A stretch of DNA of 64,000 bases from Aurifilum marmelostoma (taxonomy: Eukaryota; Ascomycota; Sordariomycetes; Diaporthales; Cryphonectriaceae). The stretch is taken from positions 682,001 to 746,000 of the forward strand of contig JAMXSV010000018.1 of assembly GCA_027559495.1 (NCBI GenBank), in the 5' to 3' direction. A program made the translations under genes and the position numbers. Shown here piece by piece: positions 44,295-55,540 of this stretch. How positions within the stretch are numbered: position 1 is the first letter of the stretch; each line of letters begins with the position of its first letter. The notes below the pieces were generated by a model. The model was not told where the DNA came from and searched no databases. It was given only the letters and a program-made list of their open reading frames with translations.

Positions 44295-47200
44295 TAACTT
44301 TTCCCAGAGAAAAGGGGCTCGCAGCCCTTTTAGGTTCCCAGACCTTGTCGTCGCGCGCGATATGAAATGTGGAGAGAATGGCATTTCCGAAAGTTTCTTG
44401 TGTATAGACCATTAGTACATCTCTAGTCAATGGGAGTACTATGTACTAATGAATAGCTACTCACTCCTTTCTGCTGTTAGAATCCAGCATTTGAGGAGTA
44501 GCAGAAGGAGTGGCAGAAAATCATGCCGTACGGCCCGTATCGGCGTTGCAAAATGTACCAAAGTTGCATGCATCTCCGCCACGCGTCGTGGACATCCAGT
44601 AATCCCATGGTAAGCGAGGCGATCTACACCTGTCGTGACTTCTGGGAAGGGGAATTTTGCTCTCTCATGGTTTGATAGTCCCGGCCGCAACGCGGTCGCA
44701 TGTCAACACATGTAGTCGCGATGGTCCATCGTCCTTCCAGAACAGGTAAGCTACTCCTCCGCTGCAACAGGGTCAAGCCTGGAGTAATTAGATGCAATAC
44801 TGGTCCCGTTGACGGCAAGTTATTCTCAAGTATGGTGGTATAGATAAGGAAGGTTCACTGGTTTCCCCCCTTTTGGGAAGTTGTCAAAACTGATTCTATG
44901 CTAGCATGGGATGTTGAAGAAGCTTCTTTTGAGTGTTGTTATAAGTTTTGGTTAAGAGCAGGAGGCTAAATGGAAAATCGAAACAAATTCAATTTAATAA
45001 CATTCATATCAAAACTTGACCACTTAAGGTCACCTAATTATCATTTGCTCAAGGAATTTATTTATGTACAACGATCTATCGAATACACGCTTTGTGCTTT
45101 GGTTGTGATCTATTGGATTTTGCGTCCTTTTTCCTTTCCTTTTTTCTCTTTATCCCTCCACCATTTCTTTTTCTTTTTGGTTATGATGTCTTGAGAGCTA
45201 GCTGGCTTGCCCGAAATGTTAGGGAGAAATATGTCAGAAGATGGGTTGCCTTCTCTATTACCACTTCGCGCCGCGAAGAAAGAACGAGGCAACTCTGCCT
45301 TGTTTCCTTTTTGTCAGTTTATGCTGGACAGAGATCAGAGAAAACGAGCCGAGCAGTATAAATCATGCCCTCCGTGTCTCTTTGAAATATTCACAGTACA
45401 TTCGTAAGCTATTCAAGACGTACAAGGCCACATTATCCTGCCACGATCGGGCCTTGCTTTGTATATGCTGGGTTTTGTCTTCCATCAGCTTTCCCCTCCA
45501 ATTTATGATGGTCCCTGCCTCGGAAATTTCATTGTTCACCTGCAGATAGCCACTTGCCAACCAACACACACCTATATCGATTCAACGTTTTCCTCGTCTC
45601 CTATATGCTTTACTGCCCAACATGTCCAAAAGGCACGGATGGCTTCACGAGCACTGCCTCGAAGTCATCAACGTGTGACTACAGAAACTATTTCCAAGGC
45701 GACAAATAGCTGTTAGTGTCTTCTTTTCCTTGCCTCTCTGGAAGCTGAGTATGAATCATCTGCTCAAGATCATCACCGGCGCACTTGGCCAGTGCCACAA
45801 CAACATGATTAAACAAGTGAAGGAAGGGAACAATGTAGCAGAGCCGTCACCACCACCACCGTTCGTCATCACCATAGACTGCCTGAGATCTCAGCATCAT
45901 TATAGCCGTAGTTATCTCCACCACCACCACCATCATCATTGACACAGTCTTCTAGGAGAAAGAGGCCCAGGGAGGTGGAGACCGCCGAATGGCGCACACG
46001 GCTAAGGTGGAATGTATAGGCTCAGCAAGGCTAACACGGCGACCAGAGGCGTCATACCGGTGTCCGCACGAGGTAGGCAGCCAGGTTCTCCGTTTACGCA
46101 CAAGACGAACGATTAAGTCGGCAAGGCCGCTACTAGCGAGGAAGTGTAAGAATGACTATCCTTTCGAGAAGTATTCACGCGTGCTTAATCGTTGGATATG
46201 CTCTTTCTATCTCTTTGTTGTATATCATAACTGTAGACTTTGGAGGGTCAGGTATTATTACTTCATACGTGAAAGGGCGCTGAAGGCCCCGGAAGCTGCG
46301 GTGGACTCTAATTACTGCTCCGAGTACTCCCATGCTTCGATGGTCGTTTTGCGCCACAATGCTCAGAAGATTGGAGAAAGGTTTATCAGCATCAGTAGGA
46401 TCCAGGGAACGACAAAGACTTCTCCGCGGGAGAGTCGATTTCCAGGGAGAATCTTAAAGTGACAAAGGAATGAGGAGCGAAGACAGTGGCCATCCCATCT
46501 TGGTCAGCTGACCTGAGGTTCTTGCTATGCTATTGACCGCAAGCCTTTGGTTCATGTCCTTTTGGGTTGCAGTACCAGAGCCTTTGCTCTATAGTAATTA
46601 GTTCGCTCGTTCCAGCTAAACGAGAGATGCGCGCTGAGTGTCATTCTCATATTCTGGGAAGGTCCTTGTGTCCCCATTTGAGATACTCTCGAGGATAGGC
46701 CCACATGCGACGTTGCCTGTGAATGGTATCAGGTACTGTATTAGTATCAGATGGATCAAAGCGTCTTCTTGAACCCTCTTCAATTTACAAGTGGCCCTGG
46801 TTTGGCAGCCTTAACCGTAGGCCACGATGAATTCTGTGTTTTCCAGCGGAATCGCACATTGTTCCTCTCAATCACCCATAAGTCGTGCTGACGATGATAC
46901 TTCTTCCTTGGTCGGCAGAATAACTCGCATAACAAACAGCGGTGAATAATAATACGATCCTGTCGCCTCGGATCTGCCGGAGGCCATATGAGACATCATG
47001 ACTCCTTTTGACGTCTGTCGAAAGGCTGTACATGCATTGAAGCTCAACGCCAAGTCTCAGCCTCTCTGTACAATAGGAATCGATCATCTGTCAGCACTAC
47101 CTTCTTGCAACGCTGGCCCTATGTATCTCTGGTACTATGACAAAGATTACGGCAAGTCTCTGAAGATCGAGATTGTGATTTGATGACTCGTGACTTGGAA

Positions 47201-47782
47201 AGGGAGAGAAGTGGAACGGCGAAGCTGTTCTCGAGGAAACACTTCAAGATGGCTCAGTGGTTTGTGATTAATTATGCCTCAACAGATAGATGATGTTTAG
47301 GTATCTGGAGGAGCATAGAGATGGCACAATGATTAATAAGCTCATTATGAAGATACTCAAGTAAGTTCCAACATCATACCATCCCATCAGAATAGCTTCT
47401 GCTTGCAGGTGCACTGCTCTCCACTCTGATTCTTGAATCTTGTTGCTGCCTATGGTCAGCTTATAGAGATCGTCCAATATCTTCCTAGAACGTAACGAAG
47501 TCTTAGTCAATTTTGGGGATCTCTGTACGGGCTCACATACGAAAAAGTATGGTTGGCCTACTCGCGTGCAGTTTGAAAGACAGACAAATGGTAACATTGA
47601 AACCTTTCCTGGTTCGTCAGCTTATAGACTGTTGAATGTTGTCCCAGGATACGTCACGTTCTCAGCCATTTATGAAGATCTCTATTCAATTCTGGAAAGT
47701 GTAGGAATCTGCTTGCATCCTCGAGAGTACAAAAGACCAATGTACGTGAGTTTTGAGTCCTTCTATGAATGCCATGGACGGA

Positions 47783-47789
47783 TATAAAA
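47783..47789 (+). promoter_or_regulatory. TATA box of the small secreted protein gene
   Basis: TATAAAA lies 123 bases before the start codon. A CA- and TC-rich leader free of ATG follows (about 47830-47911). This is a typical layout for a highly expressed fungal secreted-protein gene. Confidence 0.55.
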
Positions 47790-47911
47790 GACCACGTTTC
47801 CTCGGCCAACCTGCTTTCCATTCTCCCTTTATTCGACAGCATCAACACAGTTCCAGTCTCAAATCACAACACTGAACCACATTATTCACGCTACCCATCT
47901 TCAATCTCAAA

Positions 47912-48204
47912 ATGCAGTTCTACACCGCTATTGTTCTCGCCCTGACGGCCCTTGTCGCCGCGACCCCTGCGGACCACGTTGGCTTTGAGAAGAGAGTACG
48001 AATTACTCCCTATTCTTGACCTCTCCTAGCGCAGTGAATTAAGAGGCTGTTACACAGCTAACAGTTCTCTCTATTGGACAAAATCTATAGCAAGGCTGCC
48101 TTGTCTATCCCGAGACTGGGTGTACTGAGGTGAACCACGAACCGTGTTGCGCGGGCTACACCTGTATCTCGGACGAGTGTATCCCCAACTCCAAGCTCGC
48201 CTAA
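47912..48204 (+). CDS. Small secreted six-cysteine (knottin-like) protein
   Basis: Two exons, 47912-47995 and 48091-48204, encode 65 residues. Exon 1 is a signal peptide (MQFYTAIVLALTALVAATPA) plus a short pro-segment ending in GFEKR, a Kex2-type Lys-Arg site placed exactly at the splice junction. Exon 2 encodes the mature part of about 37 residues, with six cysteines in the order C-x8-C-x6-C-C-x4-C-x4-C, the spacing style of an inhibitor cystine knot. No sequence-specific family is recognised. Small secreted Cys-rich proteins of this layout include plant-pathogen effectors, protease inhibitors and antimicrobial peptides; which applies here cannot be read from the sequence. A TATA box and clean leader support real expression. 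Confidence 0.78.
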
Positions 48205-49298
48205 GTGAGATTTGAGTAAGTATCTTACTGCAGAAGGGTTGATCTGAAGGGGATCTTGTGTCAGGTGCTGACTTTGGGAAGTGAGACAAGATCGGTTTGG
48301 TCCTGTTACAGCCTCAACAATATGTCGCACACGACTTCTGACCATTCTCATCAAGTCAAATGTATAGCCTAAAGCTGGAAGAGATGATCAAGATGGAAGG
48401 AGGACTTTCTCACACTCATTTATGTATTTTGACCCATTCAACGTGCAAGCTATCGGAACAGGCTAGCAAACAAAGCCTGGGCGACAGGCATGACAACATC
48501 CATACGGGTTTTTATATAAAGCATTAGGACCATGCAATCAATATGATCTTATGCAGCCAGAATTTCCACACTGGTGCCCTGAAGATGTATGAAGATTTAG
48601 TTTAGATCAAATGGCTTTGATATGCACAGTGGTTCAAGCGTACTTGATCAAGATTCTTGTATAAGAAATGTAGGCAGCAGAGTATTGGAGAAGTCTAGCA
48701 ATATTGGTAGTAGGTACATCATACATGTGTTGATAATGGTGCATTTCATATATTGACACATGAAGGCAGGTTATCAGTAGTGTGCCTACTGCCTTTGATG
48801 CTAGTCAGTGCATAATGAGCAGACTGTCCACGCTATGGCTTCCCACTTTGTGTACCAGCTTTCAGTTTCGCCTCGAGACATCCTACCTTATTACGTGTTG
48901 GCCCAGCAACTATCGGACTGCTTATGTAATACCACTGGTGCTGGTTGGGCTGAAATGCCGTGCTTATCTAATAAGCGCCCGCCGCTGCACGATTCTCACA
49001 AGCTAGCTTACTGGCTGCCGGTCACTCAATCTGTTGCGTTTCCCTCCCCTGGGCACTCCTCTTCATTCCACGCCACCGTTCTTTCCGACATCCTCCAGAG
49101 ACCTTCCCCAAGAGAAGGCCTGTTTTGGCTGCTGCTGAGCGCTCTTGTTGCATGCTCCTAAGATCTCGCGCCACCATAAAGACTTTTCATCTTGTTTCCC
49201 TTCCCACAAGCAAGCGCGAGCGCCGCGAACACTCCTGCTGCGCCTTTCAGCTGGTGAGCAGCCCCACACGGCACGCCTGAAAGGGTCCCGGCCCCACC
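48205..49298. other. Intergenic region
   Basis: About 1.1 kb between plus-strand genes. The first half is AT-rich and probably holds the 3' region of the small secreted protein gene. The last 200 bases are the likely promoter and leader of the 2EXR gene. No other gene is supported. Confidence 0.5.
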
Positions 49299-51416
49299 AT
49301 GGCTACAGATTATTATCAAGAGGATGAAGAGGTCTCCCTCGACGGCGGCTCAAACTATGGCGACTCGGGTTACGACGTGCCTCAGCTCGACGATGACGAC
49401 ACCCCCACAACTGATGACGACTCGGGCTCAGATCAGCTCCAAACACCTGGACATGACAATAGCGTGAACGCTTACCTTGCCCTCGAGGCATCCGAAGCGG
49501 ACTCTGATCAGAGCTCGCGGGCGAGCTTCGATGTTGACGATGCCGCCCCCGAATCTTTCTTCCCACAATTCATGGACCTGCCCCCAGAGATCCGGGAGAT
49601 GATCTGGAGAGAGTTCTGTCCTGACTTGCAAGCCAAGTCCCGCGTGTTCGAGTGCTTATGCTCCAACCTGCGTCATATGATGCTTGCCTCACAGGTGCAT
49701 TACCAGACCCGGCCGATGAGGACGATGCTTGCTGTTCATCATGAGAGCCGTGTTCTCGCTCTCAAGTCCTCGCCTGACCGCATCGAGCTTCCACATGGAA
49801 CTGGTGTCGTGCCATACCATAAGGGTAGGGATGTTCTTCTGATCATCGCGGAGCCGCAATACACCTCTGGAGCACACGAAATCCTCGTCTTCGCGGCCAA
49901 CATGGCACCAGGCTGTCAGCAACTTGCCCTCGAAGCCAGTGCTCAGCCGAGATTAGCAGACATCCTCGATGTGCTGCCTGAACTACGGAACCTTTTCGTA
50001 TTTTCTGATGATAATCTGCTGCCCACGCAGCATCTGACGTGGTGTGTCTCGGAAAAGATCCACGAGTATCATGTCGAGCTAGTCGAGCAGATGGAATACG
50101 ACTTGGAGCGCGAGGTGGTCAAGTCGGTGTTTTGTTTTCCAGACACCGAAGCATACGGCGACCCCTGCACAAAGGGCATCCTAAACCGTGACTCAAGCAG
50201 CCCGGACCCAGATGAGGTTCCAGAAAATCCGGACGATCTCTGGATTTGGGCAGGCGGCACGTCCCAGTCTCAAGTCCCATCGTGGGGATATAGGTACTTT
50301 GAGGGGGATCCGTTCTCCTTTGACGTGCGTTCTAGGGGGAGAAGAGCGTGGCCGAAGAGACTGAAGTTAGAAGACGAATGCGTGGAACCCAGGCCAGAAG
50401 CGTCGACACGGCCTGTCCCAAGAGTCTGGCCGATGACCCGGTTCTTCTTCGATTCCGGACTCGAGCGCCTCGCCAGAATGAAGACTTGGCAGCGACCCTG
50501 GCACGAATGGGATTCAGATGCCGAACTGACAGAAGCCCCCGACGAGTACGAGAGTGATGGCATCGATGACGATCCGATCGATGATTCGTTCCCCACCGAC
50601 GAGGAAGATGATCTTCCAGCTCATCTACTTGACGATGACGAATCATCCGGGATGTCTGAAAATACACCAGGTCAATTCTCCAGCGAATCCGAGGAGAGCG
50701 ACCATGATGATCGATCCTCACCCGCAGCAGGCGAAGGAGCTTTCCACCGACGCGCGTTGCGGATGCAGCGCCAAGCCCTTCAATCCGACTCCGAAGATGA
50801 CAGCAACAGCGAGACTGGGCACACACATGGCACCACGAATCGCCGCCGGACGATCATTTCCGACGAGAGTGATGATGCAGGTAGCAATGACGAACACGTG
50901 GCTGGACCGACGGCTCCTCGTGCTGGCCAAAAACGATCCCGCGCCGTCTTGGTTGACTCGGAAGATGAGGACAATCCGCATACGCTTCAGCCGAGCGAAT
51001 CCGAGAACCAAGAAGATCACCGGTCATTGCGTCCTACAAAAAGGCGCGCCCGCCATGCCATACCTAACGACTCCGAGGATGAAGAAGATGAAGCAATACA
51101 GCGGGGTGCGGTGGACGGCGAACAGCGCTCGTCGTCTGACGACGATGAAGAGAGCTCGGCAGAGGATAGCTCGGACGAGGACACTCCACCGACCAAGCGC
51201 GTATCGCTGGTCAAGAGATTACAGCTGGAGTACCAACAGTCCCGGCAGGGCCGCCTTGCGGCAGATACCTCTGAGGAGGAAAGTTACGGCTCAGACGGTG
51301 TGTCTGACGATGAGGAAGATGAGGACGTCTCTATTGGGCTCGACATGGAGATGTCCATGGCGGATGCAGTCGATGAGGTGGAAGAAGAAGATGTCGATGA
51401 AGATGAAGGATGGTGA
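49299..51416 (+). CDS. 2EXR-domain protein with long acidic Ser-rich tail
   Basis: A single exon of 705 residues. The first 85 residues are acidic (DDDDTPTTDDDSGSD). The 2EXR domain begins at FFPQFMDLPPEIREMIWREF (about residue 87) and runs to about 270 through the typical LAVHHESR helix and the LRNLFVFSD strand. From about 400 to the end the protein is dominated by Asp/Glu/Ser stretches broken by short basic motifs (KKRARH-like TKRRARHAIP and NRRRTIIS), which could act as nuclear-localisation and phosphorylation segments. 2EXR proteins are abundant in filamentous fungi and lack a settled biochemical role. The acidic tail suggests a nuclear or chromatin-linked protein by analogy only. The start ATG has a good context. 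Confidence 0.85.
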   Translation: MATDYYQEDEEVSLDGGSNYGDSGYDVPQLDDDDTPTTDDDSGSDQLQTPGHDNSVNAYLALEASEADSDQSSRASFDVDDAAPESFFPQFMDLPPEIREMIWREFCPDLQAKSRVFECLCSNLRHMMLASQVHYQTRPMRTMLAVHHESRVLALKSSPDRIELPHGTGVVPYHKGRDVLLIIAEPQYTSGAHEILVFAANMAPGCQQLALEASAQPRLADILDVLPELRNLFVFSDDNLLPTQHLTWCVSEKIHEYHVELVEQMEYDLEREVVKSVFCFPDTEAYGDPCTKGILNRDSSSPDPDEVPENPDDLWIWAGGTSQSQVPSWGYRYFEGDPFSFDVRSRGRRAWPKRLKLEDECVEPRPEASTRPVPRVWPMTRFFFDSGLERLARMKTWQRPWHEWDSDAELTEAPDEYESDGIDDDPIDDSFPTDEEDDLPAHLLDDDESSGMSENTPGQFSSESEESDHDDRSSPAAGEGAFHRRALRMQRQALQSDSEDDSNSETGHTHGTTNRRRTIISDESDDAGSNDEHVAGPTAPRAGQKRSRAVLVDSEDEDNPHTLQPSESENQEDHRSLRPTKRRARHAIPNDSEDEEDEAIQRGAVDGEQRSSSDDDEESSAEDSSDEDTPPTKRVSLVKRLQLEYQQSRQGRLAADTSEEESYGSDGVSDDEEDEDVSIGLDMEMSMADAVDEVEEEDVDEDEGW

Positions 51417-52153
51417 CGGCGTGAAGCAGAAGATCGAGTCCACAGCAAACGCCCTTGTTGACTCGCAGCCTTGTGCGGGAGACAAGCCAAGAATGCTGCT
51501 TTCTTTACCAAATTATTTCACGGTTTATCAGAGGAGATCAAGTGCTCACGTTGGTCTATAGAGGAATAATGGCTATTTGAGGTGAATCTCGACGTATAAT
51601 AGGATAAAAACTCGGAGCATCTCGAGCGTAATCACACACTGGCAATTGCACTGGTCAATGCCACATTTTTAGTTCCAACATTGTCCAACATTTCGATTCA
51701 ATGCTGAATGACGAACATTCAGATTGTCCAGCCGGGCTGTGGAAGTGGACTGAATAAGTTGACAAGCATCGTCATATTCATCTGTTGATCTCAAGGGGTG
51801 ATCTGCAACGGCAGGCGTGACCGTTTAATGAAGGCCCAAGATGTTGTCATTGGTTCAACAAACACACCTGTGCCCTGATCTGTGACATGGAAGGTGCAAC
51901 TCTCTGCATTCGAGTGGCAGGTGAGGCCTGCAGACCTCTCCTTCCCTCACTACGCAGGCTGCCACCTACTTCTTCAAGATTTGTAGCTGACCAAAGAGAC
52001 CCAACAATTTTTTCGTCCTTCGTCATCTCCACCTCCTCCCCCAACACCATTCGCCTGAAGCCATCATCTCTGTTTCGCACCCATCGCCTGAGAACCTCAA
52101 CGAGCTTAAATCATCGGCAAGCCGCCACTATTACCAATCCCACGGATCTCATC
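51417..52153. other. Intergenic region
   Basis: A 737-base spacer. The last 200 bases (51950-52153), CT- and CA-rich, are the likely leader of the next gene. No further gene is seen. Confidence 0.5.
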
Positions 52154-53006
52154 ATGGGTCGATGGGGATACCGTAAGTACTTGAGCTGAGAGCTTGACCT
52201 TGTCGTCTCAAAACAAGTCCAATCATGTCCTCCTACCCAAGGTCCTCACAAATTTTGCTTCGTAGGCCTCTTTGAGAGCGAGCTGGAGCTAGACATGGTC
52301 AGCGACTTCGAGGCGGACGTCTACGAGGGTGATCAGACCGCTCTTGGCGACGGCGGCGAAGACGACTATGACCCAAGCAAGAATCTTGTCACTGGAGATG
52401 TCGATGAGCTTCGTGCCAGATTCGATTCCGGAATCGGCGACAAGCTCTTCGAGAAAGGCCGTGCTCGGCAGCAAGAGCCGGGCATGTGGGACGCCGACTA
52501 CAAGCTGGTCCTTCTCGGCGCTGTGATGATGCGTGTAGGCGCCAAGATCAAGGACGAGGATGTCCAGTATTTGCGTGAACTTGTGCCGCGAATGGCAGTG
52601 TCCAACGGCCCCTTCTCCCCGCTTCTTGATCTGAGATTTCGCGATGCTGGCAAAGTGCAGTTTCTGGCTGCTCTGGACAACTACAGACCTGGAGTTCCTC
52701 GTAGCTTCAGCGTTCCGAGGTGAGTGAAGGCCCCGATACATGGTGTGCGTGATCTAAGGTGCGGCTCTCTGACAGCGTCCTATAACTATTGATTAGCTGC
52801 TTCCATTGCGGAAAGACAGAGCAAGACACCAGCAAGGCACCCATGACGTGCGCCAGATACGAGGAGGATGTTTGGTTCTGCAACAAGGTGTGTGCCTGGT
52901 CCTCAGAACACCCAAGTCTTTGGCTGCTGATCTTCTCACATGTTGTTGCGTTTCTAAATCATAGGACTGCGAGATGGCCTACTTGCGTGCTCACCGGTCG
53001 ACCTGA
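52154..53006 (+). CDS. Conserved fungal protein with C-terminal MYND-like zinc finger
   Basis: Four exons, 52154-52172, 52266-52719, 52797-52887 and 52965-53006, give 201 residues with all phases consistent. The start MGRWGYRLFESELELDMVSD resembles the MGxWGYxLFES opening found on many fungal proteins of unknown role. The middle is helical (DADYKLVLLGAVMMRVGA, FLAALDNYRPGVPR). The last 45 residues have a Cys/His cluster: CFHCG, then TCARYEED, then FCNKDCEMAYLRAH. This resembles a MYND-type zinc finger for protein-protein contact, shortened at the end because the final Cys is absent. Exon 1 is only 19 bases and is easily missed by predictors. Function is unknown; the protein is probably intracellular. 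Confidence 0.78.
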
Positions 53007-53971
53007 ATTGTCCTCTCGCATCTTGCTTAATGTCTAAGTCTGGTCTCTGACATCATGTAAGGCGAGGAGAACGGAAGACTTCAGTTCTGGCGATCAGGCG
53101 GTCGGGTAGGCAAATGGACAAAGACATTTTGGAGTGAACGTTGTTGTCTTTGGGGGAGGCACAGACGTCTGGGGACTACCTTGTCGGGTGATTTGTGAGA
53201 TCTGCTGACGGCCGGGTTGGTGAGGACCCAGAAAGCACCATAGAGCAGAGACGGGATACACGTATGTAATAAAGTAAATCAAAAGACGAACTCGATGGTG
53301 CTTCTCTCGTCTGCTTTGAGGGTGAGTTCTGGACACAAGCCCTCGAGGCAGGTCACCGTAGTACGACCATATAGAATGATCAAAACGATGCCCTGCACAA
53401 GCTATTCCCTGCACCAACTCATCAACGACCACCAGCAGGGCTGGTGCCTGTTTTGCTTAGCCTCAAGCAATCGAGAAAACATTCACCAGGCTTCGAGCTG
53501 CCCGGCGTCGCTCAACGAAGCCGTGTAGCCCTGCTCCAGAATGTCACCTACCGTAATTCGAGCACGTCCTTGATGCCAATTGACACGCAGTTCACCTCGT
53601 CAAAGAACACAGAAGTTGACTTGTTTGTAACTGGGTAGTCCGATTCCGAATAACAAAAGATCAGGGCAAGATAATGACTGTAACGAGGTGCGCAATGATT
53701 AAGTACTTGGACGTCAAATCCGGGAGAAGTCAGCGCTAAATGATCCATCCGGCTCCACCCCCGCGACCAGAACGCGTCGAGTGCCTTGCTTGATTACGTC
53801 TCCACGGAGATGATCAACAATCAAATTCGAAGACCATGAATTGATCCGACTGTTTCTCTCCATTATACTCAATATGGCATAAGGGCTACGTCGTAGTTCC
53901 TACCATAAGTTCTACTTCTGTACGCACCACAATGCCTGGACTGATGACGAATCAAGCTGCATAATCACGAG
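53007..53971. other. Intergenic region
   Basis: About 1 kb between plus-strand genes, with no supported gene on either strand. It contains the promoter of the ankyrin-repeat gene. Confidence 0.5.
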
Positions 53972-55540
53972 ATGTCTCGTCCCAAGTCATATCATCGTCG
54001 AGCCAACACTCTGGTAATACTGCTCATTACGGCGGCCCTCGCGTTGGGATCAGCCACACACAGCGAGAGGCAACCGTGGAAGACCACAGGCGTTCGACCA
54101 AGCCCGGCGACACTCGGCTGGTTTGCAGAGCAAGAAGAACCAACGCATCTCCCCCCATCTTCCAACACGGAGCCGGACGTGTCTGATAGCCTGTCATGGC
54201 TTCTCGCGCCATGCTTGTTCGACATGTTAGGCTTAGATGAGGCTGCACGGCAACAAATACTCGCTGACCCTGATGCGGGTGAGCGCGTGGTCGAGGTATT
54301 GCAAGAGTGGATTGATACCCCCCAGGGAGGGTTAAGCCTGTTGTACATGGCCATCAAGCACCAATGCGCCGGCCTGATAAGAGCCCTGCTGCGGGAGGGC
54401 CTAGTAGATGGGCACTCCACGAGACACTTGGGACTCCGCGGCAAGGAGACAACAGTTGTGCACGAGGCTGCGCACGAAGGGTGTAAGGTATGCCTTGAGA
54501 TTCTCGTGGAGGCCGGCGCGCATCCTGACACCGGTGTCCTCAACGACGGCAAGATTGTGACGCCGCTCGAGAGGGCTGTAAAACAGGGTCACGCTGAGGT
54601 GGTGGAGTGGCTGCTGAACACGGGCCGGGTGAATCCTGCGCGGATCAGGTGGCAGGGCTCTGATGCCGACGAGCTTTTGATCCGAACCGCTGCCCAGACA
54701 TCGTCATTGTCACCACCCCCACTGCTCACCATGACACCCGAGGCGATGGCACTGGCAGCTGCGTGCGGGAATCTCGACATTGCCAACCTCTTCCTTGCCT
54801 ATGGTAGGTTCGACGACAATGCACCACTCAGCCTCGACGCCCCGGCCAATGCAACATGGCTCACGGCGCACCAGACAATGTGCATCGAGCAGGCCCTCTT
54901 GTGTGCAGCGCAGGCGGCCTCCTCAAGGAAAACATCCAAGGGCGGCAACAGCAGCGGCGCGCTCCAGACTGTAATGCTCCTCCAGCGGTACCTCTGGCGC
55001 GGCGAGTACGAGCCCCTGGTCACGCACTACGACGAAAACAGCGACTTCATGGTGGGCCTGGCAGAGGCCATCTTGTGCGCCGCCGCCGAGAACGACGTCG
55101 CCACGTTCCGGCTGCTCGTACGCATAATGTTTGGTGTCCCGTTCCCCTACGGCGAGCCCTTTACACGCGAGGGCGAGGCTGCGCGGTACAGGGTGGCCAG
55201 AGCCATCCACGGCCGCGGCGCGGGGTCCTCAGCATCATCGGGCTCTCTGATCCAGAAGATCATGTGGTCCGCAGTGCGGCAGGCGATCTGGCATGACTGT
55301 GTTGAGCTGTTTGGGGTGATGGTGCTGGAGTACCATGCGGACGTGCGCGATGTCTCTCCCGGCAGAGAGGAGGTGAGGGAAATGCTGCGCTTGCTTCCTA
55401 CCTGGGACAGCTCCGGGGGCCATCCGACCGGGGTGATCGCGTGGTACATTCGATGTCTGGGCCGGCCTGGGTCTTTGAGTTCTCGGAATTGTAATAGTAG
55501 GTTGGGGCAGCTGCTTCATATGGAGCCATCTGGATTCTGA
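53972..55540 (+). CDS. Ankyrin-repeat protein with hydrophobic N-terminus
   Basis: A single exon of 522 residues. The N-terminus RRANTLVILLITAALALGSA looks like a signal peptide or anchor, which is unusual for this class. About residues 100-270 contain ankyrin-type units: LSLLYMAIKHQCAGLIRALL, then TVVHEAAHEGCKVCLEILVEAGA, TPLERAVKQGHAEVVEWLLN and ALAAACGNLDIANLFLAYG. The C-terminal 220 residues are helical and match no motif I know; more weak repeats are possible. Ankyrin arrays mediate protein contacts. The hydrophobic start would place the repeats in the secretory pathway, or else the true start is a later ATG or a missed upstream exon. No enzymatic domain is seen. Confidence 0.78.
   Translation: MSRPKSYHRRANTLVILLITAALALGSATHSERQPWKTTGVRPSPATLGWFAEQEEPTHLPPSSNTEPDVSDSLSWLLAPCLFDMLGLDEAARQQILADPDAGERVVEVLQEWIDTPQGGLSLLYMAIKHQCAGLIRALLREGLVDGHSTRHLGLRGKETTVVHEAAHEGCKVCLEILVEAGAHPDTGVLNDGKIVTPLERAVKQGHAEVVEWLLNTGRVNPARIRWQGSDADELLIRTAAQTSSLSPPPLLTMTPEAMALAAACGNLDIANLFLAYGRFDDNAPLSLDAPANATWLTAHQTMCIEQALLCAAQAASSRKTSKGGNSSGALQTVMLLQRYLWRGEYEPLVTHYDENSDFMVGLAEAILCAAAENDVATFRLLVRIMFGVPFPYGEPFTREGEAARYRVARAIHGRGAGSSASSGSLIQKIMWSAVRQAIWHDCVELFGVMVLEYHADVRDVSPGREEVREMLRLLPTWDSSGGHPTGVIAWYIRCLGRPGSLSSRNCNSRLGQLLHMEPSGF

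Larger units (their letters stand above)
44202..47911. other. Gene-poor AT-richer region
   Basis: About 3.7 kb, the largest gene-free stretch. The first 100 bases are the protease promoter and the last 130 the promoter and leader of the small secreted protein. Between them composition is clearly AT-richer (for example 44820-45200) and I see no intact gene, transposase motif or terminal repeats. Old transposon remnants altered by repeat-induced point mutation are possible but not shown. Confidence 0.45.
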
